64,000 nucleotides of DNA from Sphingomonas sp. 37zxx. GTDB taxonomy: Bacteria > Pseudomonadota > Alphaproteobacteria > Sphingomonadales > Sphingomonadaceae. The notes beneath the pieces are model-generated. The model was not told the origin of the DNA. It did no database searches and was given only the letters and a program-made list of their open reading frames with translations. Where the stretch lies: assembly GCF_000786205.1 (NCBI RefSeq), contig NZ_JROH01000001.1, positions 62,001 through 126,000 on the forward strand. Reading direction: 5' to 3'. The translations under genes and the position numbers were made by a program. Below are positions 45,406 through 54,572 of this stretch, piece after piece (the stretch's first letter is position 1; each line of letters starts with the position of its first letter).

Positions 45406-46677
45406 ATGGACGAACTGGGACGCACGACGGTGCACCAGGTGACATGGCGGCTGATCCCGCTGCTCGGGCTGCTGTACATGGTCGCCTATATCGACCGGCA
45501 GAACGTGTCCTATGCCAAGCTGCAAATGGTCGGCGACCTGGGCATCAGCGAGGCGGCCTATGGCTTGGGCGCGGGATTGTTCTTCGTCGGCTATTGCCTG
45601 TTCGAAGTGCCGAGCAACCTGATCCTCGAGCGAGTCGGCGCGCGGCGATGGTTTGCGCGGATCATGGCGAGCTGGGGGGTGGTGACGCTGCTGCTGGGCT
45701 TCACCCAGAGCCCGACGATGTTCTACATCCTCCGCTTCCTGCTGGGCGTTGCCGAGGCGGGGTTCTTTCCCGGCGTGCTCTATGCGCTGACCCTGTGGTT
45801 CCCGCAGGCGCATCGCGCGCGTGCGATCGGGTTGTTCATGCTGGCGAGCGCGGTCGCCAATGCGGTGGGGGCGGCGCTGGGCGGGTTGCTGCTCGACCTT
45901 GACGGGCTGGGGGGCTTGCGCGGCTGGCAATGGGTGTTCCTGGCGACCGGCGCGCCCGCTTTGCTGCTGGTGCCGGTGGTGCTGCGCTATCTGCCGAGCG
46001 GCCCGGACGAGGCGCGCTGGCTGACCCCGGCGCAAAAGACCTGGCTTGCCGAAGTGCTCGAGGCCGAGCGAACCGCTGGTGGGCGCGAGGCGCATGGCAA
46101 CCCGCTACGCGCGCTGCTCGATCCCCGCGTGCTGATGCTGAGCGCCGCCTATGTCGGGTTTCCGCTGGCGGCCTATGGCCTCAGCTATTGGCTGCCGACG
46201 ATCGTCCAGGGGTTCGGGGTGTCGAACACCGTCAACGGGTTCCTCAACATCACTCCGTGGGTGCTGGTGGGGCTGGCGCTGTGGGCGGTGCCGCGCCACG
46301 CCGCGCGCTACGCTGATCAGCGCTGGCATATCGTGGTGCCAGCGATCGTTGGCGGCATCTGCCTGATCGGCAGCGTGGTGGTGCCCGGCGCGGTCGCGAA
46401 GTTCGCATTGCTGTGCATCGCCGCGCCCGCGATCTTTTCGGGCCAGCCGGTGTTCTGGACGCTGCCGCCCCGCTTCCTGAGCGGGGCGGGGGCGGCGGCG
46501 GGGTTGGCGATCATCAATTCGGTGGGCAATCTGGGCGGGTTCGTCGCGCAGACGGTGGTGCCGCGAATCCGCGACGAAACCGGGAGCGACCTGGCACCGA
46601 TGCTGTTCCTGGCCGCGTGCCTGTTCGCGGCGGCGGTGGGGGTGCTGGTGGTCGAGCGAAGGTTGCCGCGCGGCTGA
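45406..46677 (+). CDS. MFS transporter, anion:cation symporter type
   Basis: 423 residues, 12 spans. The first span is followed by YIDRQNVSYAKLQM, typical of the ACS/phthalate-permease group (sugar acids, tartrate, phthalate and similar organic anions). The A-like motif between spans 2 and 3 is present as NLILERVGARRWFARIM. The ATG at 45406 follows AGGAG by seven bases; longer upstream frames cross the intergenic region. Next gene on the other strand is the GMC oxidoreductase, but the link to the sugar locus is only by location. Confidence 0.85.
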   Translation: MDELGRTTVHQVTWRLIPLLGLLYMVAYIDRQNVSYAKLQMVGDLGISEAAYGLGAGLFFVGYCLFEVPSNLILERVGARRWFARIMASWGVVTLLLGFTQSPTMFYILRFLLGVAEAGFFPGVLYALTLWFPQAHRARAIGLFMLASAVANAVGAALGGLLLDLDGLGGLRGWQWVFLATGAPALLLVPVVLRYLPSGPDEARWLTPAQKTWLAEVLEAERTAGGREAHGNPLRALLDPRVLMLSAAYVGFPLAAYGLSYWLPTIVQGFGVSNTVNGFLNITPWVLVGLALWAVPRHAARYADQRWHIVVPAIVGGICLIGSVVVPGAVAKFALLCIAAPAIFSGQPVFWTLPPRFLSGAGAAAGLAIINSVGNLGGFVAQTVVPRIRDETGSDLAPMLFLAACLFAAAVGVLVVERRLPRG

Positions 46678-46681
46678 CAAG

Positions 46682-46718
46682 TTGCTTCCCTCTCCCGCGC
46701 CGCAGGAGAGGGAAGCAA
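46682..46718. terminator. Bidirectional terminator-like hairpin
   Basis: TTGCTTCCCTCTCC (46682-46695) and its exact complement (46705-46718) with a nine-base loop. It fills the space between the MFS stop codon and the GMC oxidoreductase stop codon, which lies directly next to it. Confidence 0.7.
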
Positions 46719-48401
46719 TCAGATCGTGCCGGCCTGTTTCAGCTTCACCGCGTGATCGACCGCGCGGGCGGTGAGCGCCATGAAGGTCAGTGAGGGGTTT
46801 ACGCACGAGACCGATGTCATCTGCGCGCCATCGGTGACGAACAGATTCGCCGCGTCATGCGCCTGTCCCCATTTGTTGACCACCGACTGGCGCGGATCGG
46901 CCCCCATGCGCGCGCCGCCCATTTCGTGGATCGCATCACCCGGCACATGTTCGCCGCGCCGGCTGGTGACGTTGGCGAGGCCGGCCTTGCGGAGCATTTC
47001 CTCGCCCTGTTCGCGCGCGTCGGTCATCATCTTGAGTTCATTGTCGCGGAAGGTGACGTCGAACCGCATCAGCGGCATGCCGAAGCGATCGACCTTGTCG
47101 GGGTGCAGGCTGACGCGATTATCTTCATAGGGCAGGCATTCGCCGAACGCGGTCATGCCGAAGCTCCAGGGGGCATAGCCGCGCATCGCCTGTTTCATCG
47201 AAGCGCCAAAGCCGACCGGGGGCATCGGCTCGCGGCGAGCGCCGCCCTGATAGCCATAGCCGCGCTTGAAGCCGACGCCTTCTTCGCCGCCGACATTGCG
47301 GAAGCGCGGAATATAGACGCCGCCGGGACGCCGGCCATATTCGATATAGTCGGTCATGCCCGGAATCTCGCCGCTGATGCCGACTCGGAAGATATGGTCC
47401 ATGACATAGCGACCCAGCGTATTGCTGTTGTCGAACACGCTTTTGGTCGAGCCGGGTGCGCGGGTGTTCATCATGATCTGGGTCGACGACATCGCCGAAG
47501 CGCACAGGAAAACCAGGCCCGCCGGGATGATTTCGGCCTGGTTGGTCGTGGTGTCGATCACCCGAACCCCGGTGACGCGCTTGCGCTTTGCGTCATATTC
47601 CAGGTTGGTGACCAGCATGTTGGCGCGCAAGGTGAGATTGCCGGTGGCGCGGGCCGCCGGCAGCGTCACCGCCTGGGTCGAGAAATAGGCACCGAAAGAA
47701 CAGCCGCGACCGCATTGGTTGCGATATTGGCATTTGGTGCGGCCCTGATCCTCTTTGTCCTCGGTCATGTTCGACAAGCGGGTGTTGATCAGCTTGCGCC
47801 CCGGCGACGTTTCCTCGAGCCGTTGCTTCAGCCATTTCTCGGCGATGTTCATCTGCATCGGCGGCTGGAACACGCTGTCGGGCAATTGCGGCAGGTTTTC
47901 GCGCGATCCCGAAACGCCGATATATTTCTCGACATAATCATACCACGGCGCGACGTCTTCATAGCGGATCGGCCAGTCGATCGCGACATTCTCGCGCTTA
48001 TTGGCTTCGAAGTCTTCGGGTGCCCAGCGGAACGACCAGCGGCCCCAGATCAGCGATTTGCCCCCGACCGCGGCCGGGCGAATCCAGTAAAACTTGTCGC
48101 CTTCGTCATAGGCATAGGGGTTCAGCCGGTCGTTATTATAATATTTCTGGGTGCTCGGCGCGACATAGCCGTGCCTGGCGATGAAATAATCGGTTTTCAG
48201 CAGTTCCGCCGGCATTTGATCGCGTGCCGGGATTTCGAAGGCCGGTTTGCCGTCATAATCATAATCCTGGCCGTGTTCGACCATGACGCCGCGATCAAGC
48301 ATCAGGACGCGCAGTCCCTTTTCGGTCAGTTCCTTGGCCGCCCAACCGCCGCTCACCCCGGAGCCGATGACGATCGCGTCGAACTTGTCGGTCGCTTGCA
48401 T
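46719..48401 (-). CDS. GMC-type sugar oxidoreductase, catalytic subunit with three-cysteine cluster motif
   Basis: 560 residues. FAD-binding IVIGSGVSGGWAAKEL at the N-terminus and the GMC C-terminus with IHEMGGARMG (active His) and CVNPSLTFMALTAR. A segment C224-x5-C230-x3-C234 (CQYRNQCGRGC) is like the 3Fe-4S ligand motif of bacterial FAD glucose dehydrogenase, so electrons may pass through an iron-sulfur cluster. Members oxidise sugars at C1 or, in glucoside 3-dehydrogenases, at C3. It ends the operon that begins near 54380; the small subunit gene is two upstream. Confidence 0.9.
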   Translation of the reverse strand: MQATDKFDAIVIGSGVSGGWAAKELTEKGLRVLMLDRGVMVEHGQDYDYDGKPAFEIPARDQMPAELLKTDYFIARHGYVAPSTQKYYNNDRLNPYAYDEGDKFYWIRPAAVGGKSLIWGRWSFRWAPEDFEANKRENVAIDWPIRYEDVAPWYDYVEKYIGVSGSRENLPQLPDSVFQPPMQMNIAEKWLKQRLEETSPGRKLINTRLSNMTEDKEDQGRTKCQYRNQCGRGCSFGAYFSTQAVTLPAARATGNLTLRANMLVTNLEYDAKRKRVTGVRVIDTTTNQAEIIPAGLVFLCASAMSSTQIMMNTRAPGSTKSVFDNSNTLGRYVMDHIFRVGISGEIPGMTDYIEYGRRPGGVYIPRFRNVGGEEGVGFKRGYGYQGGARREPMPPVGFGASMKQAMRGYAPWSFGMTAFGECLPYEDNRVSLHPDKVDRFGMPLMRFDVTFRDNELKMMTDAREQGEEMLRKAGLANVTSRRGEHVPGDAIHEMGGARMGADPRQSVVNKWGQAHDAANLFVTDGAQMTSVSCVNPSLTFMALTARAVDHAVKLKQAGTI

Positions 48402-48422
48402 GTGAATGTCCTCGAGTGCGGG

Positions 48423-49256
48423 TCAGGCGCGCAGGCGGCTGAGCGTCTGGAAGCTGGTGGTGATGTCGGGCAGATAGGGGGCCGGCGACTGATCATTTTC
48501 GACATAGAAATGCCGCACGCCGGCAAGGTCGTTGAGTGCGAAGATGTCGGCGAAATCGATCACGCCCTTGCCCACGCTGGTCATCTTGCCATCGGTGGTG
48601 CGGTCCTTGACGTGATAGGCATAGATGCGACCGGGCATGCTGCGGATCAGCGCCTTGGGATCGACGCCCGCGACCACTGTCCAGAACAGGTCGAGTTCGA
48701 TCTTCACCAGCGCCGGATCGGTTTCGGTGACCAGGCGGTCGAACAGGCTGCGCCCTTCGGGCTTCAGCGTGAATTCGAAATCATGGTTGTGATAGGCGAA
48801 GTCGAGGCCAAGTTTTTTGAGGGCTTCGCCAAACCGGCTGAAATCGGCGATTGCCTTGGTCCAGGCGGGCAGGGTGCGATACGGATCGGTCATGTAGGGC
48901 AACACGACGGTGTCTGCCCCCAGCGTCTTGGCCATCCGCACGACGCCGTCAAAATCGGCGAGCAGCGTTTCATAGGCGACATGGATCGACGGCGATGTCA
49001 GCCCCAGCCGGTCCATCGTCCGGCGGAGCGCGGCATGATCCATCTTGTCGTAGCCGCCACCGCCATATTCGACCTCGCGATAGCCGATCCGCGCCACTTT
49101 TTCGAGCGTACCCATCGGATCGGGCGTGAACAATTCGCGCACGGTATAGAGTTGCAGGCCGATCGGCCTGGTCCCCTGTGCGAAGGCAGGGCCGGCGGCG
49201 GCGAGCGTGGTGAGGGCAGCGCCGGTGCCCAGCAACTGGCGGCGATTGATCATCAT
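48423..49256 (-). CDS. Exported TIM-barrel sugar isomerase-like protein
   Basis: 277 residues with a twin-arginine signal (NRRQLLGTGAALTT) that ends near PAFAQ. The AP-endonuclease-2/xylose isomerase-like barrel shows IGLQLYTVRE, GLDFAYHNHDFEF and VKIELDLFWTV, with likely metal ligands among the His/Glu/Asp of these strands. It overlaps the upstream small-subunit gene by four bases and precedes the GMC gene by 21. In 3-keto-sugar pathways, similar barrel proteins act as isomerases or beta-eliminating lyases. Confidence 0.85.
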   Translation of the reverse strand: MMINRRQLLGTGAALTTLAAAGPAFAQGTRPIGLQLYTVRELFTPDPMGTLEKVARIGYREVEYGGGGYDKMDHAALRRTMDRLGLTSPSIHVAYETLLADFDGVVRMAKTLGADTVVLPYMTDPYRTLPAWTKAIADFSRFGEALKKLGLDFAYHNHDFEFTLKPEGRSLFDRLVTETDPALVKIELDLFWTVVAGVDPKALIRSMPGRIYAYHVKDRTTDGKMTSVGKGVIDFADIFALNDLAGVRHFYVENDQSPAPYLPDITTSFQTLSRLRA

Positions 49257-49810
49257 GCCGAATATACCTTGTTCACATTGGCATAGGGAAAGGCACCGTC
49301 ATAGCTGCCGGGCACCGGCAGATATTCGCGTTCCTGCATGATGCCGATTTCGGAGGTGAAATAGCCGGTGACGACGAGCTGGCGGAACCGTTCGAAAAAC
49401 GCTTTGCCGCCAGGAAGCTGGTCGTTCATCGCCAGCGTCAGCAGTGCGTCGTGCTGCGCCGCGCTCGCCTTGGCGCCTGCGACCTTATAATCGGCGCGGC
49501 ATCGCGCCTCGATCGAATCGAGGCCAGCGACGATCGGCACGCGATCTTCGGGCAGCGCCCAGTCGGCGAGCAATTTTTCGATGAACTGCGGCACTTCGGC
49601 GGCGATCGCTCCGGGGGTGTCGGTGGTGGGCATCACCCGTTCGCTGAGCGCGGTCATCAGCGCGCGCTGTTCGGTGGTGAACACCGCGACCGAGGCTGCG
49701 CCATCGCTGATCGGCACCACCTGCCCCGCTGCCGCGCGCGCGATCGGAGCGAACAGCGCGGTGCCGAACATCGCCGCCATGCCGGCAAGTGCATTTCTGC
49801 GATCGATCAT
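49253..49810 (-). CDS. Gluconate 2-dehydrogenase subunit 3 family protein
   Basis: 185 residues with a twin-arginine signal (IDRRNALAGMAAMFG). It has the family features LSERVMPTTDTPGA near the start and a late PGGKAFFERFRQLVVTGYFTSEIGI. This small subunit usually escorts the GMC catalytic subunit through the Tat pathway and is needed for activity. The GMC subunit gene follows one gene later. It overlaps both neighbours by four bases (ATGA), so translation is coupled. Confidence 0.9.
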   Translation of the reverse strand: MIDRRNALAGMAAMFGTALFAPIARAAAGQVVPISDGAASVAVFTTEQRALMTALSERVMPTTDTPGAIAAEVPQFIEKLLADWALPEDRVPIVAGLDSIEARCRADYKVAGAKASAAQHDALLTLAMNDQLPGGKAFFERFRQLVVTGYFTSEIGIMQEREYLPVPGSYDGAFPYANVNKVYSA

Positions 49811-50625
49811 TTCACGGCTCCTTGGAAATCATGGCTCAGCGCCGGCTCGGGCAGCGGGCGCACCCAGATGTTGCGGAACGACACCGCCGAATCATGATCC
49901 TGCAGCTGGATCGGCGCGGCATCGCCATGCGGTTCATATTTCGCCACCTGCCGCCAGACGGTGGTGCCGAGCCAGGGCTGACGATTTTGCACCAGCACGC
50001 CGTTGAGGAAGGCGGTGATATAGGCTGGGCGAAGCAGCGCGCCGTCGGTGCCGAAGCGGGGGCGTTCGAAGACGATGTCGTAGCTTTGCCATTCGCCGGG
50101 CTTGCGCGATGGGTTCACCAGCGGCGGCTTCCACGCATAGATCGCGCCGACGGTGCCGTCGGCATAAGTAGGGTTTTGATAGCCGTCGAGGATCTGGATC
50201 TCGTAGCGCTGCATGAACCAGATGCCGCTGTTGCCGCGATCCTGCGAGCTTTTGGTCGGCGGGTTGGGGCTGCGGAATTCGAGGTGGAGCTGGACGTCGC
50301 CGAAGCTCTGCTTGGTGACCAGCGCGCTTTCCTTGCCGCCGGCGCGCGGGGGAACGGTGAAGGCGCCGCCGGCGATTTGCCAAGCCGCCCCTTGCGCGGT
50401 CCAGGCATCGAGCGAGCGCCCGTCGAACAGCATGATCGCGTCGGACGGCGCGGCGCCGGCGGCAGGGCCGGGGGTGACGACCGTCGGATGGGGGCGTTCC
50501 GAATCATGGACGCGCCATTTGCCGTCGGGCAGCATCGGCGTGTCGCGAAAGCCCGGCTTGTCCTGTGCCATAGCGATACCCCCGATCGACACCACCGCGC
50601 CGATCGCCATCAACATGCGCTGCAT
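49807..50625 (-). CDS. DUF1080 protein (3-keto-disaccharide hydrolase-like)
   Basis: 272 residues with a signal peptide (MQRMLMAIGAVVSIGGIAMAQ). The concanavalin-like DUF1080 fold shows IMLFDGRSLDAW, LHLEFRSPNPP, GNSGIWFMQRYEIQILDGYQN, EWQSYDIVFERPRF and FLNGVLVQNRQ. Members in Bacteroides hydrolyse 3-keto-glycosides after a sugar oxidase has acted. The ATG at 50625 has GGGAG seven bases upstream; an ATG at 50640 overlaps the previous stop. Downstream genes overlap by four bases. Confidence 0.88.
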   Translation of the reverse strand: MQRMLMAIGAVVSIGGIAMAQDKPGFRDTPMLPDGKWRVHDSERPHPTVVTPGPAAGAAPSDAIMLFDGRSLDAWTAQGAAWQIAGGAFTVPPRAGGKESALVTKQSFGDVQLHLEFRSPNPPTKSSQDRGNSGIWFMQRYEIQILDGYQNPTYADGTVGAIYAWKPPLVNPSRKPGEWQSYDIVFERPRFGTDGALLRPAYITAFLNGVLVQNRQPWLGTTVWRQVAKYEPHGDAAPIQLQDHDSAVSFRNIWVRPLPEPALSHDFQGAVK

Positions 50626-50636
50626 GTGCACTCCCT

Positions 50637-51551
50637 TCATACCGCGTCGATCGCGCGATAGGCGGCGACCAGCCGATCCTCGCCCGCGCGGCCCTCTACC
50701 GAATTGCCATGTTCCATGCCGATCACCCCGCCAAAGCGCTTGGCGCGGAGCCAGCGGACGACATTCTGATAGTTGATTTCGCCGGTGCCCGGCTCCTTGC
50801 GGCCGGGATTGTCGCCGAACTGGATATAGCCGATTTCGCTCCAGCATTGATCGAGCGTGTTGATCAAATTCCCGGCTTGAATCTGTTCATGATACAGGTC
50901 GGCGAGCACCTTCATCGCCGGGCTGTCGACCGCGCGCGCGACCGCGAAGCCCTGCGGGATCGACGACATGAAGACGCCGGGATGGTTTACCAGCGTGTTG
51001 AGCGGCTCCATCACCATCACCAGTCCATGCGGCGCGTAAATGTCGGCGGCGCGGCGAAGCACGTCGATCACTCGCGCGGTCTGGATCTCCACCGGCAACC
51101 GGCGATCCATGAAGCCGGTGACGATGGTCATGTGCTTGGCATTCAGCCGCTTGGCGACCTCGACCGAGGCACGGATGTCGGCGAGAAAGCCTTCGCGATC
51201 GGCGTCGTCATTGCCGCCAAGCAGCGGGCGGAACTCCGACCATTTGGGCATGCTGGCGACGAAGACGCCCATCGTCATGCCGCGCTGTTGCAGCGCCTTT
51301 GCCATCGCGGTCTGGTCGGCGACCGATCGGCCGGCGGCTTCATTGTCTTCCCAGGCGGTAAAGCCCTGATCGGCGGCGTAGGCGATCTGTTCCAGCCGGT
51401 CGCCGCGGCTTTTGAAGCTGCCCTCATGCGGTGCGAATTTCAGCGAGAAGGTGGCGCGGTTCTGGCCGGGGGTGCCCGCCAGCGTTGCGGTGCCGATGGC
51501 GGTGGCGCCGACGGCTCCCGCCGCCAGCATCGATCGACGCGATACTTTCAT
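50637..51551 (-). CDS. Hydroxypyruvate isomerase-like TIM-barrel protein, exported
   Basis: 304 residues. Twin-arginine signal (SRRSMLAAGAVGATA), then a barrel with FSLKFAPHEGSF, MVMEPLNTLVNHPG, a His near IGYIQFGDNPG, and GVIGMEHGNS, matching the Hyi/AP-endonuclease-2 family. It may rearrange or cleave a keto sugar in the periplasm. It starts inside the MFS gene (ATGA overlap) and the DUF1080 start follows 11 bases after its stop. Frames that read further upstream belong to the MFS gene. Confidence 0.85.
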   Translation of the reverse strand: MKVSRRSMLAAGAVGATAIGTATLAGTPGQNRATFSLKFAPHEGSFKSRGDRLEQIAYAADQGFTAWEDNEAAGRSVADQTAMAKALQQRGMTMGVFVASMPKWSEFRPLLGGNDDADREGFLADIRASVEVAKRLNAKHMTIVTGFMDRRLPVEIQTARVIDVLRRAADIYAPHGLVMVMEPLNTLVNHPGVFMSSIPQGFAVARAVDSPAMKVLADLYHEQIQAGNLINTLDQCWSEIGYIQFGDNPGRKEPGTGEINYQNVVRWLRAKRFGGVIGMEHGNSVEGRAGEDRLVAAYRAIDAV

Positions 51552-52879
51552 GCGATCTCCCCCGCAAGATGCGCGCGCGATTTGCCGCGCTCGCGCAACC
51601 AGATGACGCCGAATACCGCCAGCAGGATAAGCGGCAGGATCGCCAGTCGCTGGAACGATACCGATGCGGCCGCGTCCTCCACGGCAAGCAGCGCATCGCC
51701 GGTCAGCGCGGCAAAGGCGGCGGGACCGCCGGCGAACTCTACCTTGGCCTGATCGAACATCGCGCCAAGCTGCGGCAGCACGAAAAAGCTGGCCATCGCA
51801 CCTGCCGAACCGACCAGCCCCAGCGCCCAGGACCCGCCGCGCGGATAGCGTTCGGCGACCGATGCCAGCATCGTCGGCCACATCACGCAAACGCCAAGTC
51901 CCCAGACGGTGGAGGCGATGATCGCGGCGAGCGGCGACTGTGCCTGTGCCAGCATGAACAGGCCGATCGCAGCCAGCAGGCTGGACACCCACAACAGCCC
52001 CGGATTGGAAATCGTGTTGGCCAGCCGCCCCGCGAAGTGGCGAAACACGAACATCAGCGCGTTGACATAGACCAGCAGCAAGATGCCGCGCATCCCGACG
52101 CGATTGGTGAGCGCGACGTCGATCCACTGGCCCGGCGCCAGTTCGGACGCGGCGGTGAGGAACATCGCGCCGAACCAGATGAAGAAGCTTGGGCGGCGGA
52201 ATACCTCGCCCAGCATTTCGCCAAAGCCGACGCCGCTTTGCGCGCGAAGCGGCGGTGGGAAGGTGGTGGTGGCGGCGATCACGATGGTGGCGATGGCGGG
52301 AACGATCACCAGCGCCATGATTCCCTGCCAGGGCAGTATGTCGGACAGGAAAAAGCCCGCCAGCCCGCCGACGATGATGCCGCCGGGGAACCAGGCATGG
52401 AGCACGTTCAGGCGGTGGGTGGTGTCTTCGGGATAGAGCTGGGCGGTGAGCGGGTTGATCGCGGCTTCGGTGAGGCCCCAGCCGATGCCGCTGAGCAACA
52501 TGCCGAACCATACGATCGTGTAGACCGTCATGCCGGTGGCGAGATTGCCGGCGGTGGCGATGGCGAGCGGCCCCAGCACGAAGCAGCAGCCCGCCAGCAA
52601 CAGGCAGCGCTTCATGCCGATCTGGTCGAGCAAGGTGCTGGCGACGAATACGGTGATCGCAAAGCTCAGAAACGCAGCGCCCAGCGCAGCGGCAAGCAAT
52701 TCGCCCGCCTGCAACGCATTGATCGGATCGATCCATTCGCTTTTGAGGCCGCTGGCGATCGCGCCGCGGATCGCGAGGCTGGAGGCGGCGGTAAATAGCG
52801 CCAATACGCCGAGCCAGAATAGCCGACCCTTATTGACGCTCTCGGCTCCCGGTATTGCCGTGCTCGCTTCGCTAGCCAC
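51548..52879 (-). CDS. MFS sugar transporter
   Basis: 443 residues and 12 spans, with the fucose/glucose-permease-like pattern (TEAAINPLTAQLYPEDTTHRLNVLHAWFPGG), as in the FHS or NHS groups. It would bring oxidised or free sugars into the cytoplasm. GTG 52879 follows a GGGGGG run by five bases; the upstream in-frame ATG at 52915 has no RBS. In the middle of the sugar operon, overlapping the downstream gene by four bases. Confidence 0.86.
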   Translation of the reverse strand: MASEASTAIPGAESVNKGRLFWLGVLALFTAASSLAIRGAIASGLKSEWIDPINALQAGELLAAALGAAFLSFAITVFVASTLLDQIGMKRCLLLAGCCFVLGPLAIATAGNLATGMTVYTIVWFGMLLSGIGWGLTEAAINPLTAQLYPEDTTHRLNVLHAWFPGGIIVGGLAGFFLSDILPWQGIMALVIVPAIATIVIAATTTFPPPLRAQSGVGFGEMLGEVFRRPSFFIWFGAMFLTAASELAPGQWIDVALTNRVGMRGILLLVYVNALMFVFRHFAGRLANTISNPGLLWVSSLLAAIGLFMLAQAQSPLAAIIASTVWGLGVCVMWPTMLASVAERYPRGGSWALGLVGSAGAMASFFVLPQLGAMFDQAKVEFAGGPAAFAALTGDALLAVEDAAASVSFQRLAILPLILLAVFGVIWLRERGKSRAHLAGEIA

Positions 52880-52933
52880 GCATCCCCCCTTCGTATTTGT
52901 TTTATTGTCATACAAGTTGATCGGCGCTTCGCC

Positions 52934-53977
52934 TCAGGTCAAGCCCAACATTGCACGATTGAGCGCAGGATCGCCGCCGCCGGCGAAATCGTCGAATGCG
53001 CCCTCGGCCTTTCGGATCATATGCGCTTCGATGAACGGTGCGCCTTCCCTCGCCCCGTCTTCGGGATGTTTCAGGCAGCATTCCCATTCGAGCACTGCCC
53101 AGCCGGCATAGCCATATTGGGTGAGCTTGGAGAAGATGCCGCCGAAATCGACCTGCCCGTCGCCAAGCGAACGGAAGCGGCCGGGGCGATCGACCCAATC
53201 CTGAAACCCGCCATACACGCCTGAGCGACCATTGGGATTAAGCTCGGCATCCTTGACGTGGAACATCCGAATCCGCTCGTGATAGAAATCGATGAACTGC
53301 AAATAATCGAGCGATTGCAGCACATAATGGCTTGGGTCGTAGAGGATGTTGGCGCGCGGATGATTGTCGACGCCCGCCAGGAAGCGTTCGAAGGTCACGC
53401 CATCATGCAAATCCTCGCCCGGATGAATTTCATAGGCGAGGTCGATCCCCTGATCTTCATACACATCGAGGATCGGGTGCCAGCGCCTGGCGAGTTCGGC
53501 AAAGGCTTCCTCGACCAAGCCGGCGGGGCGCGGCGGCCAAGGATAGAGATAAGGCCATGCGAGCGCACCCGAGAAAGTGGCGGCGGCGTTCAGCCCCAGC
53601 CGGCGGCTGGCGCGCGCGGCCAGCTTTACCTGCTCGACCGCCCAGGCCTGGCGCTCGACCGGCTTGCCGTGCAGCGCTTGCGGCGCGAAGGCGTCGAAGG
53701 CGACGTCATAGGCCGGATGCACCGCGACCAATTGGCCCTGCAGATGCGTCGAGAGCTCGGTGATCTCGACGCCCGCCTCGCGGCAGGTGCCCGCCAGCTC
53801 GTCGCAATAATCCTGGCTGTCGGCGGCCTTGGCCAGATCGATGCAGCGGCTGTCCCAGGTGGGGATCTGCACCCCGACATAGCCCGCATCGGCCATCCAG
53901 CGCGCCGCCGAGGCGAGCGTGTCGAACGGTGCGGCGTCACCCATGAACTGGGCGAGGAAGACGGCTGGTCCCTTCAT
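52934..53977 (-). CDS. Cytoplasmic TIM-barrel sugar isomerase/epimerase
   Basis: 347 residues, no signal peptide. The barrel shows MADAGYVGVQIPTWD, LAYEIHPGEDLHDG, ILYDPSHYVLQSLD, MFHVKDAELNPNG and AVLEWECCLKHP, with the metal-binding Glu/Asp/His/Glu set of the xylose isomerase-like superfamily. ATG 53977 follows GGGAG by seven bases. It is the third barrel protein of the locus and the only one without export signal, so it should act on the imported keto sugar. Confidence 0.87.
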   Translation of the reverse strand: MKGPAVFLAQFMGDAAPFDTLASAARWMADAGYVGVQIPTWDSRCIDLAKAADSQDYCDELAGTCREAGVEITELSTHLQGQLVAVHPAYDVAFDAFAPQALHGKPVERQAWAVEQVKLAARASRRLGLNAAATFSGALAWPYLYPWPPRPAGLVEEAFAELARRWHPILDVYEDQGIDLAYEIHPGEDLHDGVTFERFLAGVDNHPRANILYDPSHYVLQSLDYLQFIDFYHERIRMFHVKDAELNPNGRSGVYGGFQDWVDRPGRFRSLGDGQVDFGGIFSKLTQYGYAGWAVLEWECCLKHPEDGAREGAPFIEAHMIRKAEGAFDDFAGGGDPALNRAMLGLT

Positions 53978-53999
53978 CGGCAAACTCCCATCGGATCGA

Positions 54000-54380
54000 T
54001 CATTTCGAGGTTTCGGTTTTCAAATAAGCGATCAACGCCGCACGGCGGGCAGGGTCGGCGACCTTCACCACCATGCGCGTCCCCGGTACTCGTTTCGCAG
54101 GCGCTTCGAGATAGTCGCTGAGCGTCTTTTCATCCCAGCGGATCTTCGACGCCTTCAGCGCCGGGCTATAGCTGAAACCGGCAGCAGAGGCAGCCTGACG
54201 CCCAAATAAACCGTGCAGATTGGGGCCGGCACCGTTGCGTCCGCCCGCATTCAGCGTGTGGCAGGCGCGGCAGGTGTTGAAGGTCTGTGCCCCCGCATTG
54301 GCGGCGTTTTGCGCGGTTGCAGCAGTAGGGGCGATCGACAAGGCGGCTGTAACCAGCATGGCCGCAAACGGGAATTTCAT
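54000..54380 (-). CDS. c-type cytochrome, class I
   Basis: 126 residues. Signal peptide ending ATAQ, heme motif CRACH, and an axial Met in VPGTRMVV near residue 100; FGRQAASAAGFSYSPALK is the usual loop. It resembles mitochondrial-like c552 carriers. As the first gene of the minus-strand sugar operon, it is a plausible electron acceptor for the GMC enzyme, by analogy with three-subunit FAD sugar dehydrogenases. Confidence 0.92.
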   Translation of the reverse strand: MKFPFAAMLVTAALSIAPTAATAQNAANAGAQTFNTCRACHTLNAGGRNGAGPNLHGLFGRQAASAAGFSYSPALKASKIRWDEKTLSDYLEAPAKRVPGTRMVVKVADPARRAALIAYLKTETSK

Positions 54381-54458
54381 GAACCTCTCCGGTCTATTGC
54401 GATCGGTTGCCCGGCTTGTAGCGGGTTCCCTTTGGTGTGAGCAAGCCGTTGGCGCGGC

Positions 54459-54509
54459 TTGCGTTTTGAGGCTTGCAACACATCCTGCCTGTCGCGGCGC
54501 TTAACGCAA
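54459..54509. promoter_or_regulatory. Two operator half-sites in a divergent promoter
   Basis: TTGCGTT (54459-54465, within TTGCGTTTT) and AACGCAA (54503-54509, within TTAACGCAA) are exact opposed halves of the perfect palindrome at 57424-57439. They lie between the cytochrome c gene and the Gfo/Idh gene, which diverge here. Confidence 0.5.
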
Positions 54510-54572
54510 GTCATTTGGCATGGCGGGATTGCGGCGCTACCCATGAACACAGACAATAGGGAGGGGCTGTGT

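Noticed and set aside
46857-49286. An 809-codon open frame opposite the GMC and TIM-barrel genes
   Set aside because: Runs antisense across two real genes and their junction; the translated sequence has no recognisable fold.
50637-52736. A 699-residue fusion reading of the TIM-barrel gene with upstream sequence
   Set aside because: The first 395 residues are an off-frame reading of the MFS gene; the true start with a Tat signal is at 51551.
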